From: Mycetocola spongiae
GTDB taxonomy: Bacteria; Actinomycetota; Actinomycetes; Actinomycetales; Microbacteriaceae
Assembly: GCF_020424085.1 (NCBI RefSeq)
Contig: NZ_CP080203.1
Coordinates: 310,001 to 374,000, forward strand
Direction of reading: 5' to 3'
DNA length: 64,000 bases
Within the stretch, counting starts at the first letter, position 1. Each line of letters opens with the position of its first letter. The position numbers and the translations under genes are program-made. The notes beneath the pieces were generated by a model. The model had not been told where the DNA came from, searched no databases, and was given only the letters and a program-made list of their open reading frames with translations. This document shows positions 45,351-54,401 of this stretch, piece after piece.

Positions 45351-48300
45351 GGTAATTTTTCCGGCCCCCCGAGCGCCTCGGTGGCTCGAATACTCCCCGA
45401 GAAGCGCGGGAGAACGCTCCTGGCCCTCCTGCTGGCCCTTGTGCTCCTGATTCCCGCGGGCGCGGCACTCGGGGGACTCCTGAGTTCCCCCGCCGCGGCA
45501 GCCCCCGCCGTGGCCCCATCGATCCCCGCCAGCGGGGATATCACGCTCCCCGCGTGTAACGGCACCACATCCACCTATCGGGGTGTGCTGAATACCCCCG
45601 GGGACATCGTTCTGCGCGGGGAGGCCGCCGAGGATCTGCGCGCGGGCCTCGCGGTTTTCCTCTTTGACGCCAAGGGCCAGATAGTTGTTCAGCCGGACGG
45701 CAGCTATGAGGGTGTGGGTGCCCGCCTCGCCTATTGTGGCGCCCAGCTAAACCCGGACACGGGATCGGTCACCGTGGACTGGCGCTTCTGCACGGACGAG
45801 GGCCTCACGGGCTGTGCCGCGCAGCCGCCCGAGAGCGTCGAGGGCAATACCAAGCTCAGCGAGGAGCAGGAGGAGGCCATCGCGGTCCTGCTGCACGAGG
45901 GGGATACCTCCTCGAAGCGCAGCCGCACCCTGCTGCAATTGCAGGTTTGGTGTGTGACCGAATACGGCACGACCTACGATGGTGTGACCATCCAGCCCGG
46001 AAACGTGGAGCGCCGCGCGCAGGACTACTTTAATAATAATCTTTTTGCGGGCGGCAATAGCCCCGAAAACGCACGCATCAACGATGCCGAGGCCACGTGT
46101 GAGGAGTGGGCAGTTGCGCCCGATAGCCCCACGCTGGAGGTCACCTCCCTCAACTCGCCGCTGACCGCCGGAGAGGTGGCCCGCTTCTCGGTGCTGCCCA
46201 ATTTCACCGGCGACGTGCGCCTCTCCGCCTCCCGCGGTCTTGCCGTGGCGCTGTGCCCCGGAAACCAAAACCACGTGCAGCTGCGCGGTTCGATCCTGGA
46301 CTTCAGCCAGCCACGCGCCGCCCTGATCTGTATCACCTCGGACCTGGGCGGAGACATCACCCTGAGCGCCTTTGGTGATGATATTCCCGTCTCGGGGGGC
46401 CTCACCTATCTCTGGAATGGCAACCCCGGATGTCAGGTCTTCGCCGATTATGCACTCGGTCGCACCGAGAGCACCTCGGATCGTGCGCGCGCCGCGGTGC
46501 GCGTTCCCGCCCCCGGGCTGGAACTGGGGAAGACCTCGGTGCCCGCAAGCGGATCCGATGTGAACCCCGGCACCGTGATCGGCTATACCCTGACCGCCAG
46601 CAATACGGGGGAGGTCCTCCTGGAGGACGTGCTCCTGAGTGATAACCTGCGTGGCCTGAACGAGTTTGTGGAATATAACAACGACGCGGCGGCCACGATT
46701 AACGGGCAGGACCCGGCCGGCGAGCTGGACATGGACTTCGCCGCGGGCACCGCGACCTGGACGGGTACGCTCGCCCCGGGCGAGACCGTCACGATCACCT
46801 ATTCGGTCACCGTGGCCGATAACGCGGTGGGGCAGCTCCTGGAAAACCGCGTCTCGGGCAGCGCACATCCCCCGGGATATCCGCCGCTGAACCCGCCCGA
46901 TCAGGAGACCGAACACCCGGTACCCACCCCCGGATTCTCTCTCTCGAAGGTCTCCAATCCGCCCGAGTACACCACGGTGAGTCCCGGCGATGAGATCGCC
47001 TATCTGGTGACCGGCGTGAATACCGGACAGACGGTACTGGACCCCGTGGTCATCACCGATGACCTCTCCGATGTGCTGCCGCATGCCACCTTTATCGAGG
47101 GATCCGCCACCGCACGCATCGACGGCCGGCCCGCCGCCGATCCCGAACTCCGCGGCACCCAGCTGGTCTGGGAGGGCGTGCTGGAGGCGGGTGAGACGGT
47201 AGTGATCGGGTATAGCGTTCGGGTGAAGCCCGAGGCCGCCGGGGTGACCATCCGAAACGTGGTGACCGGGCAGGGCACCCCGCCCGGGGGCGACCCGATA
47301 ATCCCGCCCGAGACCGATACCGAACATCCGGTACCCACCCCCGGTTTTGTGACCACCAAGGTGGCCGATCCCGGGAGCGGGGACACGGTGAACCCGGGCG
47401 ACGTGATCGTCTATACCGTGACCGGCGAAAATACCGGAGAGACCCTCCTGGACCCCGTGAAACTCACGGATGACCTGACCGGCCTGAACGGGCTCGCACG
47501 CTATAACGGGGATGCCTTCGCCACGATTAACGGGGTGGACCCCGCCGGAACATTCGGCTTTGATTTTGCCGCGGGGGAGGCCTCCTGGTCGGGGGCACTC
47601 GCCGAGGGCGAAACGGTCACGATCACCTATTCGGTCACGGTGCGCGATACGGCCGTGGGACAGACCCTGCGCAACCGCGTCACCGGCGAGGCCACCCCGC
47701 CGGGTGCCCCGCCGATTAAGCCGCCGCCCGGGGATACCGAGCATCCGGTACCCACCCCCGGGTTCTCCACGGCCAAGAGCGCGGACCCCGCCTCGGGCAC
47801 CGAGGTCCACCCCGGGGATAACATCGAATACGCGGTCACGGGTAATAACACCGGAGAGACCGTGCTTGACCCGGTGATTCTGACCGATGATCTCGGCGGG
47901 GTACTCGATTTTGCCCGCTATAACGGCGATGTTTTTGCCACCATCAACGGGACCGACCCGGCCGGGGACATCGAGATCGACGCGGATGCGCGTATCGCCA
48001 CCTGGACCGGTGTTTTGCAGCCGGGCGAAACGGTCACGATCACCTATTCGGTGACCGTCTCCGCGGGGGCGGCGGGCGAGCTCCTGCAGAACCGCCTGAC
48101 CGGGGCCGCAACACCCCCGGGCGGGGATCCCCTGATCCCTCCGGGCACGGAAACCGAACACCCCGTGCCGACCCCCGGCTTTGAGCTGATCAAGGGATCC
48201 GCTCCGGCCAGCGGCAGCACCGTAAAACCCGGAGACGTGATCACCTATACGCTCACGGGCGAGAATACCGGTGAAACGGTACTCGACCCGGTGCTGATCA

Positions 48301-48761
48301 GCGATGACCTCTCCGGGGTGCTGCCCTATGCCACGCTCGTGGAGGATTCGCCGGCCGCCCGCGTGGACGGCGAGCCCGTGAACGATCCCGAGCTGCGCGA
48401 GGAACTCCTGGTCTGGGAGGGCAGCCTCGAGAGCGGGCAGATCGTCGTCATCGAATATCAGGTGCTGGTCCAGGCCTCGGCCGTGGGGCACACCCTGAAA
48501 AATGTGGTGCTCGGTGAGGCCACCCCGCCCGGCGGCGAGCCGATCACCCCGCCGGAATCCGGAACCGAGCACCCCGGCCCGCCGCCCGTGGCCGATCCTC
48601 CGGTACCGGAAACCGTGGTGCCCCCGCGTCCGCAACCGGGGCTCGGCGAGACCGGCCTCGGCGGGGGCTGGATGGCGGCCCTGCCCGCCGCGCTCCTGGC
48701 CATTGCGCTGGGTTACGGCCTCCTGCGCACCGCACGCCGGCGGGATGAGGTATCGGGCTAG
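45345..48761 (+). CDS. Large cell-surface protein with five DUF11-type repeats
   Basis: About 1138 residues, secreted and probably wall- or membrane-anchored. Signal peptide about 22-52 (RTLLALLLALVLLIPAGAAL, then AAAAPA). A unique N-terminal region (about 55-385) with cysteines is followed by five repeats of about 135-140 residues (near 390-525, 526-664, 665-803, 804-941 and 942-1075), each built on PGDxIxYxVTGxNTGETxLDPVxxxDDL and ending in PPxxxTEHPVPTPGF linkers. This is the DUF11/isopeptide-type beta-sandwich common in actinobacterial adhesins. The C-terminus has a sortase-like LGETG (near 1099), a hydrophobic segment and RTARRR. Start ATG 45345; the frame opens earlier but without a signal. 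Role: probably a surface stalk or adhesin. Confidence 0.85.
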   Translation: MMGNFSGPPSASVARILPEKRGRTLLALLLALVLLIPAGAALGGLLSSPAAAAPAVAPSIPASGDITLPACNGTTSTYRGVLNTPGDIVLRGEAAEDLRAGLAVFLFDAKGQIVVQPDGSYEGVGARLAYCGAQLNPDTGSVTVDWRFCTDEGLTGCAAQPPESVEGNTKLSEEQEEAIAVLLHEGDTSSKRSRTLLQLQVWCVTEYGTTYDGVTIQPGNVERRAQDYFNNNLFAGGNSPENARINDAEATCEEWAVAPDSPTLEVTSLNSPLTAGEVARFSVLPNFTGDVRLSASRGLAVALCPGNQNHVQLRGSILDFSQPRAALICITSDLGGDITLSAFGDDIPVSGGLTYLWNGNPGCQVFADYALGRTESTSDRARAAVRVPAPGLELGKTSVPASGSDVNPGTVIGYTLTASNTGEVLLEDVLLSDNLRGLNEFVEYNNDAAATINGQDPAGELDMDFAAGTATWTGTLAPGETVTITYSVTVADNAVGQLLENRVSGSAHPPGYPPLNPPDQETEHPVPTPGFSLSKVSNPPEYTTVSPGDEIAYLVTGVNTGQTVLDPVVITDDLSDVLPHATFIEGSATARIDGRPAADPELRGTQLVWEGVLEAGETVVIGYSVRVKPEAAGVTIRNVVTGQGTPPGGDPIIPPETDTEHPVPTPGFVTTKVADPGSGDTVNPGDVIVYTVTGENTGETLLDPVKLTDDLTGLNGLARYNGDAFATINGVDPAGTFGFDFAAGEASWSGALAEGETVTITYSVTVRDTAVGQTLRNRVTGEATPPGAPPIKPPPGDTEHPVPTPGFSTAKSADPASGTEVHPGDNIEYAVTGNNTGETVLDPVILTDDLGGVLDFARYNGDVFATINGTDPAGDIEIDADARIATWTGVLQPGETVTITYSVTVSAGAAGELLQNRLTGAATPPGGDPLIPPGTETEHPVPTPGFELIKGSAPASGSTVKPGDVITYTLTGENTGETVLDPVLISDDLSGVLPYATLVEDSPAARVDGEPVNDPELREELLVWEGSLESGQIVVIEYQVLVQASAVGHTLKNVVLGEATPPGGEPITPPESGTEHPGPPPVADPPVPETVVPPRPQPGLGETGLGGGWMAALPAALLAIALGYGLLRTARRRDEVSG

Positions 48762-48778
48762 CCCCCGGTAAAACCGCG

Positions 48779-48835
48779 AGGCCCGTCCCGGCGCGGGGGA
48801 TTTTCTTCGGAAAACCCCCGTGCCGGGACGGGCCT
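48779..48835. terminator. Bidirectional terminator with a UUCG tetraloop
   Basis: AGGCCCGTCCCGGC (48779-48792) pairs with its exact complement (48822-48835). The stem continues through a G-U/C-G step, GGGGG/CCCCC and TTTTC/GAAAA to a TTCG loop at 48806-48809, giving about 26 pairs with a single bulged A. It separates the convergent surface-protein gene and the GH1-fusion operon and should stop transcription from both sides. Confidence 0.88.
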
Positions 48836-48856
48836 GTGTCGTGCCGGGCGTGAACC

Positions 48857-51001
48857 CTAGCCGCGGAAGTGCGCGCGCAGCGCCGCGAGCTCCTGCTCAC
48901 CGAGGCCGTGCGCGAGCAGATACGCCCAGGTGGAGCCATAGTCGCGGCGCACCTGGGCGAGCGTGTCCACGATATATTCGGCGGGGGAGGCGAGCAGGTG
49001 ATCGCGCATATCCTCGGGGATCAGCACCCCACCAAAATGGGCCTGCACCTCCTCGGCAAAGGGCTGTCCCAGCCGCTGTGCGGACTCGGCATAACTCGCG
49101 ATCACATCCTCATCGCAGACACCCACCGCGGAGAGCAGCAGCGCGATAAACACCCCGGTGCGGTCCTTGCCCGCGGTGCAGTGCACCAGCACGGTTCCGT
49201 CACCCGCGGCGAGAATCTCGCGGATACCCGCCACGATATCCGCGCCGCGGTGCTCGATGATCTCCCGATAGATCGCGGGCAGGCTCGGGAGCGTGCCGGA
49301 ACCGGCGCCGGGCTCGTGTAGGGGCAGCGAGACCAGCGTGGGCCCAAAGCTCGGATCGGGCGCGGCGGAGGACTCGGCCCGGCCGCGCAGATCGATGATT
49401 GTGCACACGCCCTGGGCGAGCAGCGCGTCCCTGCCCGCGGGCTCCAGCGCGTGCAGGCCCGCGGTGCGCAGCAGGGCACCATCGCGCACGGTTCCGCCCT
49501 CGGTCAGCCGCAGACCACCGACGCCGCGGGCATTACGCACACCCTGCACCGTGATCCCCGCATGGTCTCCCGTGGCGGGGGCTCCCGTGGAGCCCGCGGC
49601 CACGGCGGGCACGGAACCCCGGCGAATGACCTCGCGGAACCAGTGGAACGAGTCCTTGGGGGTGCGCTTCAGCGTGTGGGCATCCACATGGATCAGGCCA
49701 AAGCGGTGCGTGAACCCGGCCATCCACTGCAGATTATCGATGCTGGACCACGCGTGATAACCGCGCACCCGCGCGCCATCGGTGATGGCCTGGGCCAGCT
49801 CGGCAAGCGCCCAGCCGAGGAAATCGATGCGCTCGCTATCGTGCACAATGCCGTCCTCGCCCGGCAGATCCGCGCCGCCCACCCCGTTCTCGGTGATGAT
49901 GATATCGGGGTGCTCGGGATAGGTGGCCGCGAGCCAGTCCAGCATGCGCCGGAAACCACCCGGGGTGAGCTGGCGGTGCGCCCCGCCCCAGCGCGCGCCC
50001 GGGGTGGGCACCACGGCAAAGCCCAGCGGGGCCGTGGCCCGGGCCAGGCCGAGCATCGCGGCGCCGCGCTCGGGAACACCAAACGCATGGGTGTCCGCGC
50101 GCTCGGGGGAGGATGCCGCATACTGCGAATACCAGTTCAGGCCAAATATATCCAGCGGTTGCGCGATGGTCTCCAGGTCGCCCTCGTGGATCGCGTCACC
50201 CAGCACCGCGGCAACCTCGGGCAGATGGCCGCGCCCAAAGAGCGGGTCCAGGAAGAGGCGGCTCTCAAAATACTCGGCCCGCTCGGCGGCGCGCAGATCC
50301 TCCGGATGCTCGGTCGCGGGCACCACGCCGCCGAGGCTCAGGATGCTGCCGATCTCCCCGGATACGCCCGCGGCGCGCAGCGCCTGTACCGAGCGGCCGT
50401 GGGCCAGCAGCAGGTGGTGCGCGGCCAGCAGGCCGCCGCGCACACCCTCCGTGCGATAGGGCGGCAGGCCGCCCGCCAGATAGCCGCCGAGGGTGGGGTT
50501 CACGGGCTCGTTGAGCGTATACCACTGCGCCACGCGGTCACCCAGGCGCTCGCCCAGATGCCCGGCATATTCCGCAAAACGGTCGGCAAAATCGCGCGTG
50601 AGCATTCCGCCCAGGTCCTCCATCCACTGCGGGGTATCCCAGTGGAATAGGCAGAGCGCGGGGTCGATGCCGCGGGTCAGGAGCGCGTCCACGACCCGGT
50701 CATAATGATCCAGCCCGGCGGGGTTGACGGTGCCCGCGGCATCCACCACGATCCGCGGCCAGGACGTGGAAAAACGGTGTGCGGTGCCGCCCAGCTCGCG
50801 CAGCAGATCAAAATCCTCCTCGAAGCAGTGATACTGGTCGATCGCGCGATCGCCCGTGCTGCCATCCGGGGTGACCAGCGTGCTGTGCATCGCGGTATCC
50901 CAGATCGAGGGGACCTTGCCCTCGGCATCCCAGGCCCCCTCAACCTGATACGCGGAGGTGGCCGATCCCCAGACGAAGCCCTGCGGGAATAGATGAGTCA
51001 T
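48857..51001 (-). CDS. Fusion protein: GH1 beta-glucosidase + tyrosine-phosphatase-like domain
   Basis: 714 residues in one uninterrupted frame. Residues 1-465 are a complete GH1 glycosidase: FPQGFVWGSATSAYQVEGAW at the start, acid/base Glu165 in TLNEP, nucleophile Glu371 in ITENG, and the aglycone-side motif DNLQWMAGFTHRFGL near 423-435. A Ala/Gly/Thr linker (about 466-482) joins a Y_phosphatase3-type domain (483-714) with VRNARGVGGL, the DLRG motif near 537 and the active loop HCTAGKDRTG (Cys608, Arg614). Both catalytic sets are intact, and no signal peptide is present, so it acts in the cytoplasm. It is the last gene of the ABC importer operon and overlaps the preceding ATPase by 4 nt. Substrates unknown; a glycoside imported by the transporter is likely for the first domain. 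Confidence 0.9.
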   Translation of the reverse strand: MTHLFPQGFVWGSATSAYQVEGAWDAEGKVPSIWDTAMHSTLVTPDGSTGDRAIDQYHCFEEDFDLLRELGGTAHRFSTSWPRIVVDAAGTVNPAGLDHYDRVVDALLTRGIDPALCLFHWDTPQWMEDLGGMLTRDFADRFAEYAGHLGERLGDRVAQWYTLNEPVNPTLGGYLAGGLPPYRTEGVRGGLLAAHHLLLAHGRSVQALRAAGVSGEIGSILSLGGVVPATEHPEDLRAAERAEYFESRLFLDPLFGRGHLPEVAAVLGDAIHEGDLETIAQPLDIFGLNWYSQYAASSPERADTHAFGVPERGAAMLGLARATAPLGFAVVPTPGARWGGAHRQLTPGGFRRMLDWLAATYPEHPDIIITENGVGGADLPGEDGIVHDSERIDFLGWALAELAQAITDGARVRGYHAWSSIDNLQWMAGFTHRFGLIHVDAHTLKRTPKDSFHWFREVIRRGSVPAVAAGSTGAPATGDHAGITVQGVRNARGVGGLRLTEGGTVRDGALLRTAGLHALEPAGRDALLAQGVCTIIDLRGRAESSAAPDPSFGPTLVSLPLHEPGAGSGTLPSLPAIYREIIEHRGADIVAGIREILAAGDGTVLVHCTAGKDRTGVFIALLLSAVGVCDEDVIASYAESAQRLGQPFAEEVQAHFGGVLIPEDMRDHLLASPAEYIVDTLAQVRRDYGSTWAYLLAHGLGEQELAALRAHFRG

Positions 51002-51771
51002 GATGCTGACCTTTCGGAAACGGAGGGGGACTCGGCGCGCGGCAGGCGGGGTGCCGCCGCGAGGAGTTCCCGGGTATAGGGGTGGTTGGGGTGGGAAATA
51101 ACGCTCTCGGTGGGGCCGTGCTCCACGATGCGGCCCTCGCTTAACACGCAGACCTCCTCGGAGATCATCCGCACCACCGCGAGGTCATGGGTCACAAAAA
51201 GCATGCTCAGGCCGGTATCCTCGCGCAGATCGGCAAAGAGGTTGAGGACGCGCGCCTGCACCGAAACATCCAGCGAGGACACCGGCTCATCACAGAGCAA
51301 CAGTTGCGGCTCGGCCGCGAGGGCGCGCGCGATGGCCACGCGCTGGGCCTGGCCGCCGGAGAGATTGCCGGGCTTCACCTCGCCAAAACGCACGGGGTCC
51401 AGGCCCACCCGGTCGAGCAGCTCGCGTGCAGCCTCGCGCCGCGCGGCCCGCGGCACGCCGCCGCGGATGGCCTGCGGCTCGGCCACAATATCCACGACCC
51501 GGCGGTGCGGGTTAAGCGAGGAGATCGGGTCCTGGAAGATCATCTGCACGGGATGCGGGGAGCCGTCCTCGGCGAGGGTGATGCTGCCCGAGCGCGGGGT
51601 ATGCAGGCCCAGGACGGTGCGGGCGAGGGTGGATTTACCCGAGCCTGACTCGCCCACGAGGCCCACGCAGCCGCCGCGCGGCACCGTGAGGCTCACGCCG
51701 TGCAGCACGGTGCGATCGCCATAGCCCACCACCAGATCGCGCACGTCCAGGGCGGGGGTATCGGGGCTCAT
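50998..51771 (-). CDS. ABC transporter ATP-binding protein (OppF/DppF type)
   Basis: 257 residues. Walker [13 protein letters not shown]-loop MIFQDPISSLNPHRR, signature LSGGQAQRVAIARALA, Walker B LLLCDEPVSSLDV, switch His VTHDLA. The SSLNP and HPYTRELLAA motifs mark the peptide/glycan family-5 importer group. The usual OppF C-terminal cysteine motif is absent. It overlaps both neighbours by 4 nt, so the operon is translationally coupled throughout. It is the second ATPase of the heterodimer. Confidence 0.93.
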   Translation of the reverse strand: MSPDTPALDVRDLVVGYGDRTVLHGVSLTVPRGGCVGLVGESGSGKSTLARTVLGLHTPRSGSITLAEDGSPHPVQMIFQDPISSLNPHRRVVDIVAEPQAIRGGVPRAARREAARELLDRVGLDPVRFGEVKPGNLSGGQAQRVAIARALAAEPQLLLCDEPVSSLDVSVQARVLNLFADLREDTGLSMLFVTHDLAVVRMISEEVCVLSEGRIVEHGPTESVISHPNHPYTRELLAAAPRLPRAESPSVSERSAS

Positions 51772-52619
51772 GACTGGGTTCCTTCCGAGGGGGTGCGCAG
51801 GCGGCGCGGGCGCGGCCCGTCCAGGCGCGGGATCGCATCGATCAGCGAGCGGGTATAGGGATGGGCGGGGTGGGTCAGGAGGCGGGCCGCGGGCCCAGCC
51901 TCCACCACGCGTCCAGCGCGCATCACGATCAGGTCATCGCAGCGCTCGGCGGCCACACCCAGGTCGTGGGTGATCAGCAGCAGGCTGGCCCCGGTGCGGG
52001 CGCGCATTTCGTCGATCAGATCCAGGACGCGCTTTTGCACCGTGACATCCAGCGCGGTGGTGGGTTCATCGCCGATCAGCAGCGCGGGCTCGTTGAGCGT
52101 GGCCGCGGCAATCCCGATCCGCTGGCGCTGACCGCCCGAGAGCTCATGCGGGAAGCGGCGCGATTCGCGTTCGGGATCCCGGAAACCCACGGCGGACATT
52201 GCCGCGATGGCCCGGGCGCGCAGCCGCGAGCGCGGCGGCGGGTTTTTCCGGAACGTGAGCGATTCGGTGAGCTGCGTGCCCACCCGATAGGTGGGGTTCA
52301 GGGAACGCAGCGGGTCCTGATGGATCATGCCCACGCTCTCGCGCAGCACGCGCCGCCGCGCGCGGTCGCCGGCGGAGACCATATCCACGCCCGCGATCAG
52401 GGCGCTGCCCGAGACGCGCGCGTCCACGCCCGGGGCGTGCAGGCCCAGCAGCGAGCGGATCAGCATGGATTTTCCGGCGCCGGATTCGCCCACCACGGCG
52501 AGGGAGCGGCCCGGGGCCAGGTCAAAGGAGACGTCCTCCACCACGGTGCGTTCGCCCTCGCGGCCGTGGATCACGGTGGCCAGACCACGCACGCTCAGGA
52601 CGGGGGCGGGAATATTCAT
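51768..52619 (-). CDS. ABC transporter ATP-binding protein (OppD/DppD type)
   Basis: 283 residues. Walker A GESGAGKSMLI, MIHQDPLRSLNPTYRVG, signature LSGGQRQRIGIAAATL, Walker B LLIGDEPTTALDV, switch His ITHDLG, and HPAHPYTRSLIDAIPRL near the end. The first ATPase of the pair. It overlaps the permease upstream and the second ATPase downstream by 4 nt each. Confidence 0.93.
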   Translation of the reverse strand: MNIPAPVLSVRGLATVIHGREGERTVVEDVSFDLAPGRSLAVVGESGAGKSMLIRSLLGLHAPGVDARVSGSALIAGVDMVSAGDRARRRVLRESVGMIHQDPLRSLNPTYRVGTQLTESLTFRKNPPPRSRLRARAIAAMSAVGFRDPERESRRFPHELSGGQRQRIGIAAATLNEPALLIGDEPTTALDVTVQKRVLDLIDEMRARTGASLLLITHDLGVAAERCDDLIVMRAGRVVEAGPAARLLTHPAHPYTRSLIDAIPRLDGPRPRRLRTPSEGTQS

Positions 52620-53464
52620 CGGCTTGCCTCTCGGAAGTGCTCACCGAGCACGTTGACACACAGGATGGTGGAGCAGATCATCAGCGCGGGAAAAAGCGTG
52701 AGCCAGGGCGCGGTGGTGAGTTCGGCGCGGCCCTGCGCGATCAGCGCACCCCAGGAGGGCTCGGGCGGGCGCACACCAAATCCCAGGAAGCTCAGCGCAC
52801 CCTCCGCCACGATGGCCCCGGCGATCGTGGTCATCAGCACGGGCATCATCATCGGAATCACCCCGGGCAGGACCTCGCGGGTGAGGATCCGCCAGCGGCT
52901 CGCGCCGAGGGTGCGGGCCACCAGGACATGGTTTTCGGTGGCGATGGACAGGGTCGCGGCGCGGGCGAGCCGGGCGAAGACCGGAATGGTGAACGCCGAG
53001 ATGATCAGCGCAATCGTGAGGATCGAGGGCCCGGCGAGGGTCACCACGGTCGAGACGATGATCAGCGAGGGCAGCGCGATGGTGACATCGGTCAGGAAGC
53101 CCACGGCCGCCTCCACCACCCCGCGCATCAGGCCCGCGAGCACCCCGAGCAGGATTCCGATCCCGCCGCCGAGGATCACCGTCATCAGCGCCACAAAACC
53201 GCTGGCCCCGGCGCCATGCAGCGAGCGGGAGAGAATATCCCGGCCCAGGCTATCGGTGCCAAAGGGATGGGCGAGGCTGGGCGCCTGGTTCAGCGCGGCA
53301 TAGTCATTGGCCAGCGGGTCGGCCCCCGCCCCGAGCAGCGCGGCGATGGTCGCGAGGGCCAGAAGGATAAGCCAGCCCGAGGCGAGATAGAGGCCGAGTC
53401 GGGGGACCCGCGGCCGGGGCCGGCGCGCGGGGGCCGCGGCGAGGGTGAGTTCAGGGGCGGACAC
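52616..53464 (-). CDS. ABC transporter permease (DppC type)
   Basis: 282 residues with an Arg/Pro-rich cytoplasmic start and about six membrane segments. HPFGTDSLGRDILSRSLHGA is the DppC/OppC N-terminal signature; the EAA loop is HVLVARTLGASRWRILTREVLP near residue 185; FLGFGVRPPEPSWGALIAQGR is typical of the second half. It overlaps the first permease by 14 nt. Confidence 0.93.
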   Translation of the reverse strand: MSAPELTLAAAPARRPRPRVPRLGLYLASGWLILLALATIAALLGAGADPLANDYAALNQAPSLAHPFGTDSLGRDILSRSLHGAGASGFVALMTVILGGGIGILLGVLAGLMRGVVEAAVGFLTDVTIALPSLIIVSTVVTLAGPSILTIALIISAFTIPVFARLARAATLSIATENHVLVARTLGASRWRILTREVLPGVIPMMMPVLMTTIAGAIVAEGALSFLGFGVRPPEPSWGALIAQGRAELTTAPWLTLFPALMICSTILCVNVLGEHFREASR

Positions 53465-54401
53465 GGGCGGTTCTCCGATCGATGAGGGTGAGGCTGATAT
53501 CGGTCAGGATTCCGGCGATGACCACGATGATGGCGGAGAAAAACACCACTCCCTGGATCAGCGGGAGATCCCGGGAGCCGAGTGCGCCCACCGTGAGGCG
53601 GCCGAGGCCGGGCAGGGCAAAGAGCTGCTCCACGAGGAGCGATCCGCCCAGCGCCGTGGCGATCGTGATGCCGAGCATGGCCACAAGCGTGGGGGAGGCG
53701 GGGCGCAGGATGCGCCGCCAGAGCAGGTCACGATCGCTCGCGCCGCGCACCAGGGTGGCATAGGCATAGGGAGAGCGCACCGCCTCGATTGCGGAACCGC
53801 GCAGCGCCCGGGTATAAACCGCGGCCTCCGCGATCCCGAGGGTCAGCGCGGGCAGGATCATCCGGCGCAGATTTTCCAGCGGGCTCTCCCCGAAGGGCAC
53901 AAACCCGGTTGCGGGCAGCCAGCCGAGGTTCACGGCGAAGAGATAAATGAGCAGGACACCCACCACAAAGGACGGGATGGCCAGCGTGATGAAGGTGGCA
54001 CCCGAGACCACGCGGTCAAACGTGCCGTTGACCCGGCGGGCGCTGGCCAGCGCCAGCGGGATGATGATTGCGAGGGCCAGGATCTGGCTCAGCAGCACCA
54101 GCTCAAATGTCACGGGGAGGCGCTCGATGATCTCGGTGAGCACGGGCCGCCCCGAGGTAAAGGACGTGCCCCAGTCTCCCGTGAGGATCCCGCGCATCCA
54201 GTCGAAGAAGCGCACGGGGAAACTCTGATCCAGGCCCAGCGTGCGGCGCAGTTCCGCGCGCTGGGCCTCGCTGGACTCTGGGCCCAGCAGGATGAGTGCC
54301 GGGTCGCCGGGCATCAGGAACGCCAGTTGGCAGGTGAGGGCCGCGATGACGATCAGCACCCCGAGGGAGCGCAGCAGCCGCGGCAACCCGGCGCGGATCA
54401 C
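53451..54401 (-). CDS. ABC transporter permease (DppB type)
   Basis: 316 residues, about six membrane segments. Typical DppB features: FLMPGDPALILLG near residue 28, GDWGTSFTSGRPVLTEI, and the EAA loop YAYATLVRGASDRDLLWRRILRPA near residue 220. GTG start overlapping the binding-protein stop in GTGA. Confidence 0.92.
   Translation of the reverse strand: MIRAGLPRLLRSLGVLIVIAALTCQLAFLMPGDPALILLGPESSEAQRAELRRTLGLDQSFPVRFFDWMRGILTGDWGTSFTSGRPVLTEIIERLPVTFELVLLSQILALAIIIPLALASARRVNGTFDRVVSGATFITLAIPSFVVGVLLIYLFAVNLGWLPATGFVPFGESPLENLRRMILPALTLGIAEAAVYTRALRGSAIEAVRSPYAYATLVRGASDRDLLWRRILRPASPTLVAMLGITIATALGGSLLVEQLFALPGLGRLTVGALGSRDLPLIQGVVFFSAIIVVIAGILTDISLTLIDRRTARVRP

Noticed and set aside
45747-48635. 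Very long minus-strand open frame (962 codons) across the surface-protein gene
   Set aside because: It is the shadow of a repetitive, GC-rich gene; composition is Gly/His/Arg-rich without any family pattern, and the plus-strand frame has signal peptide, repeats and anchor.
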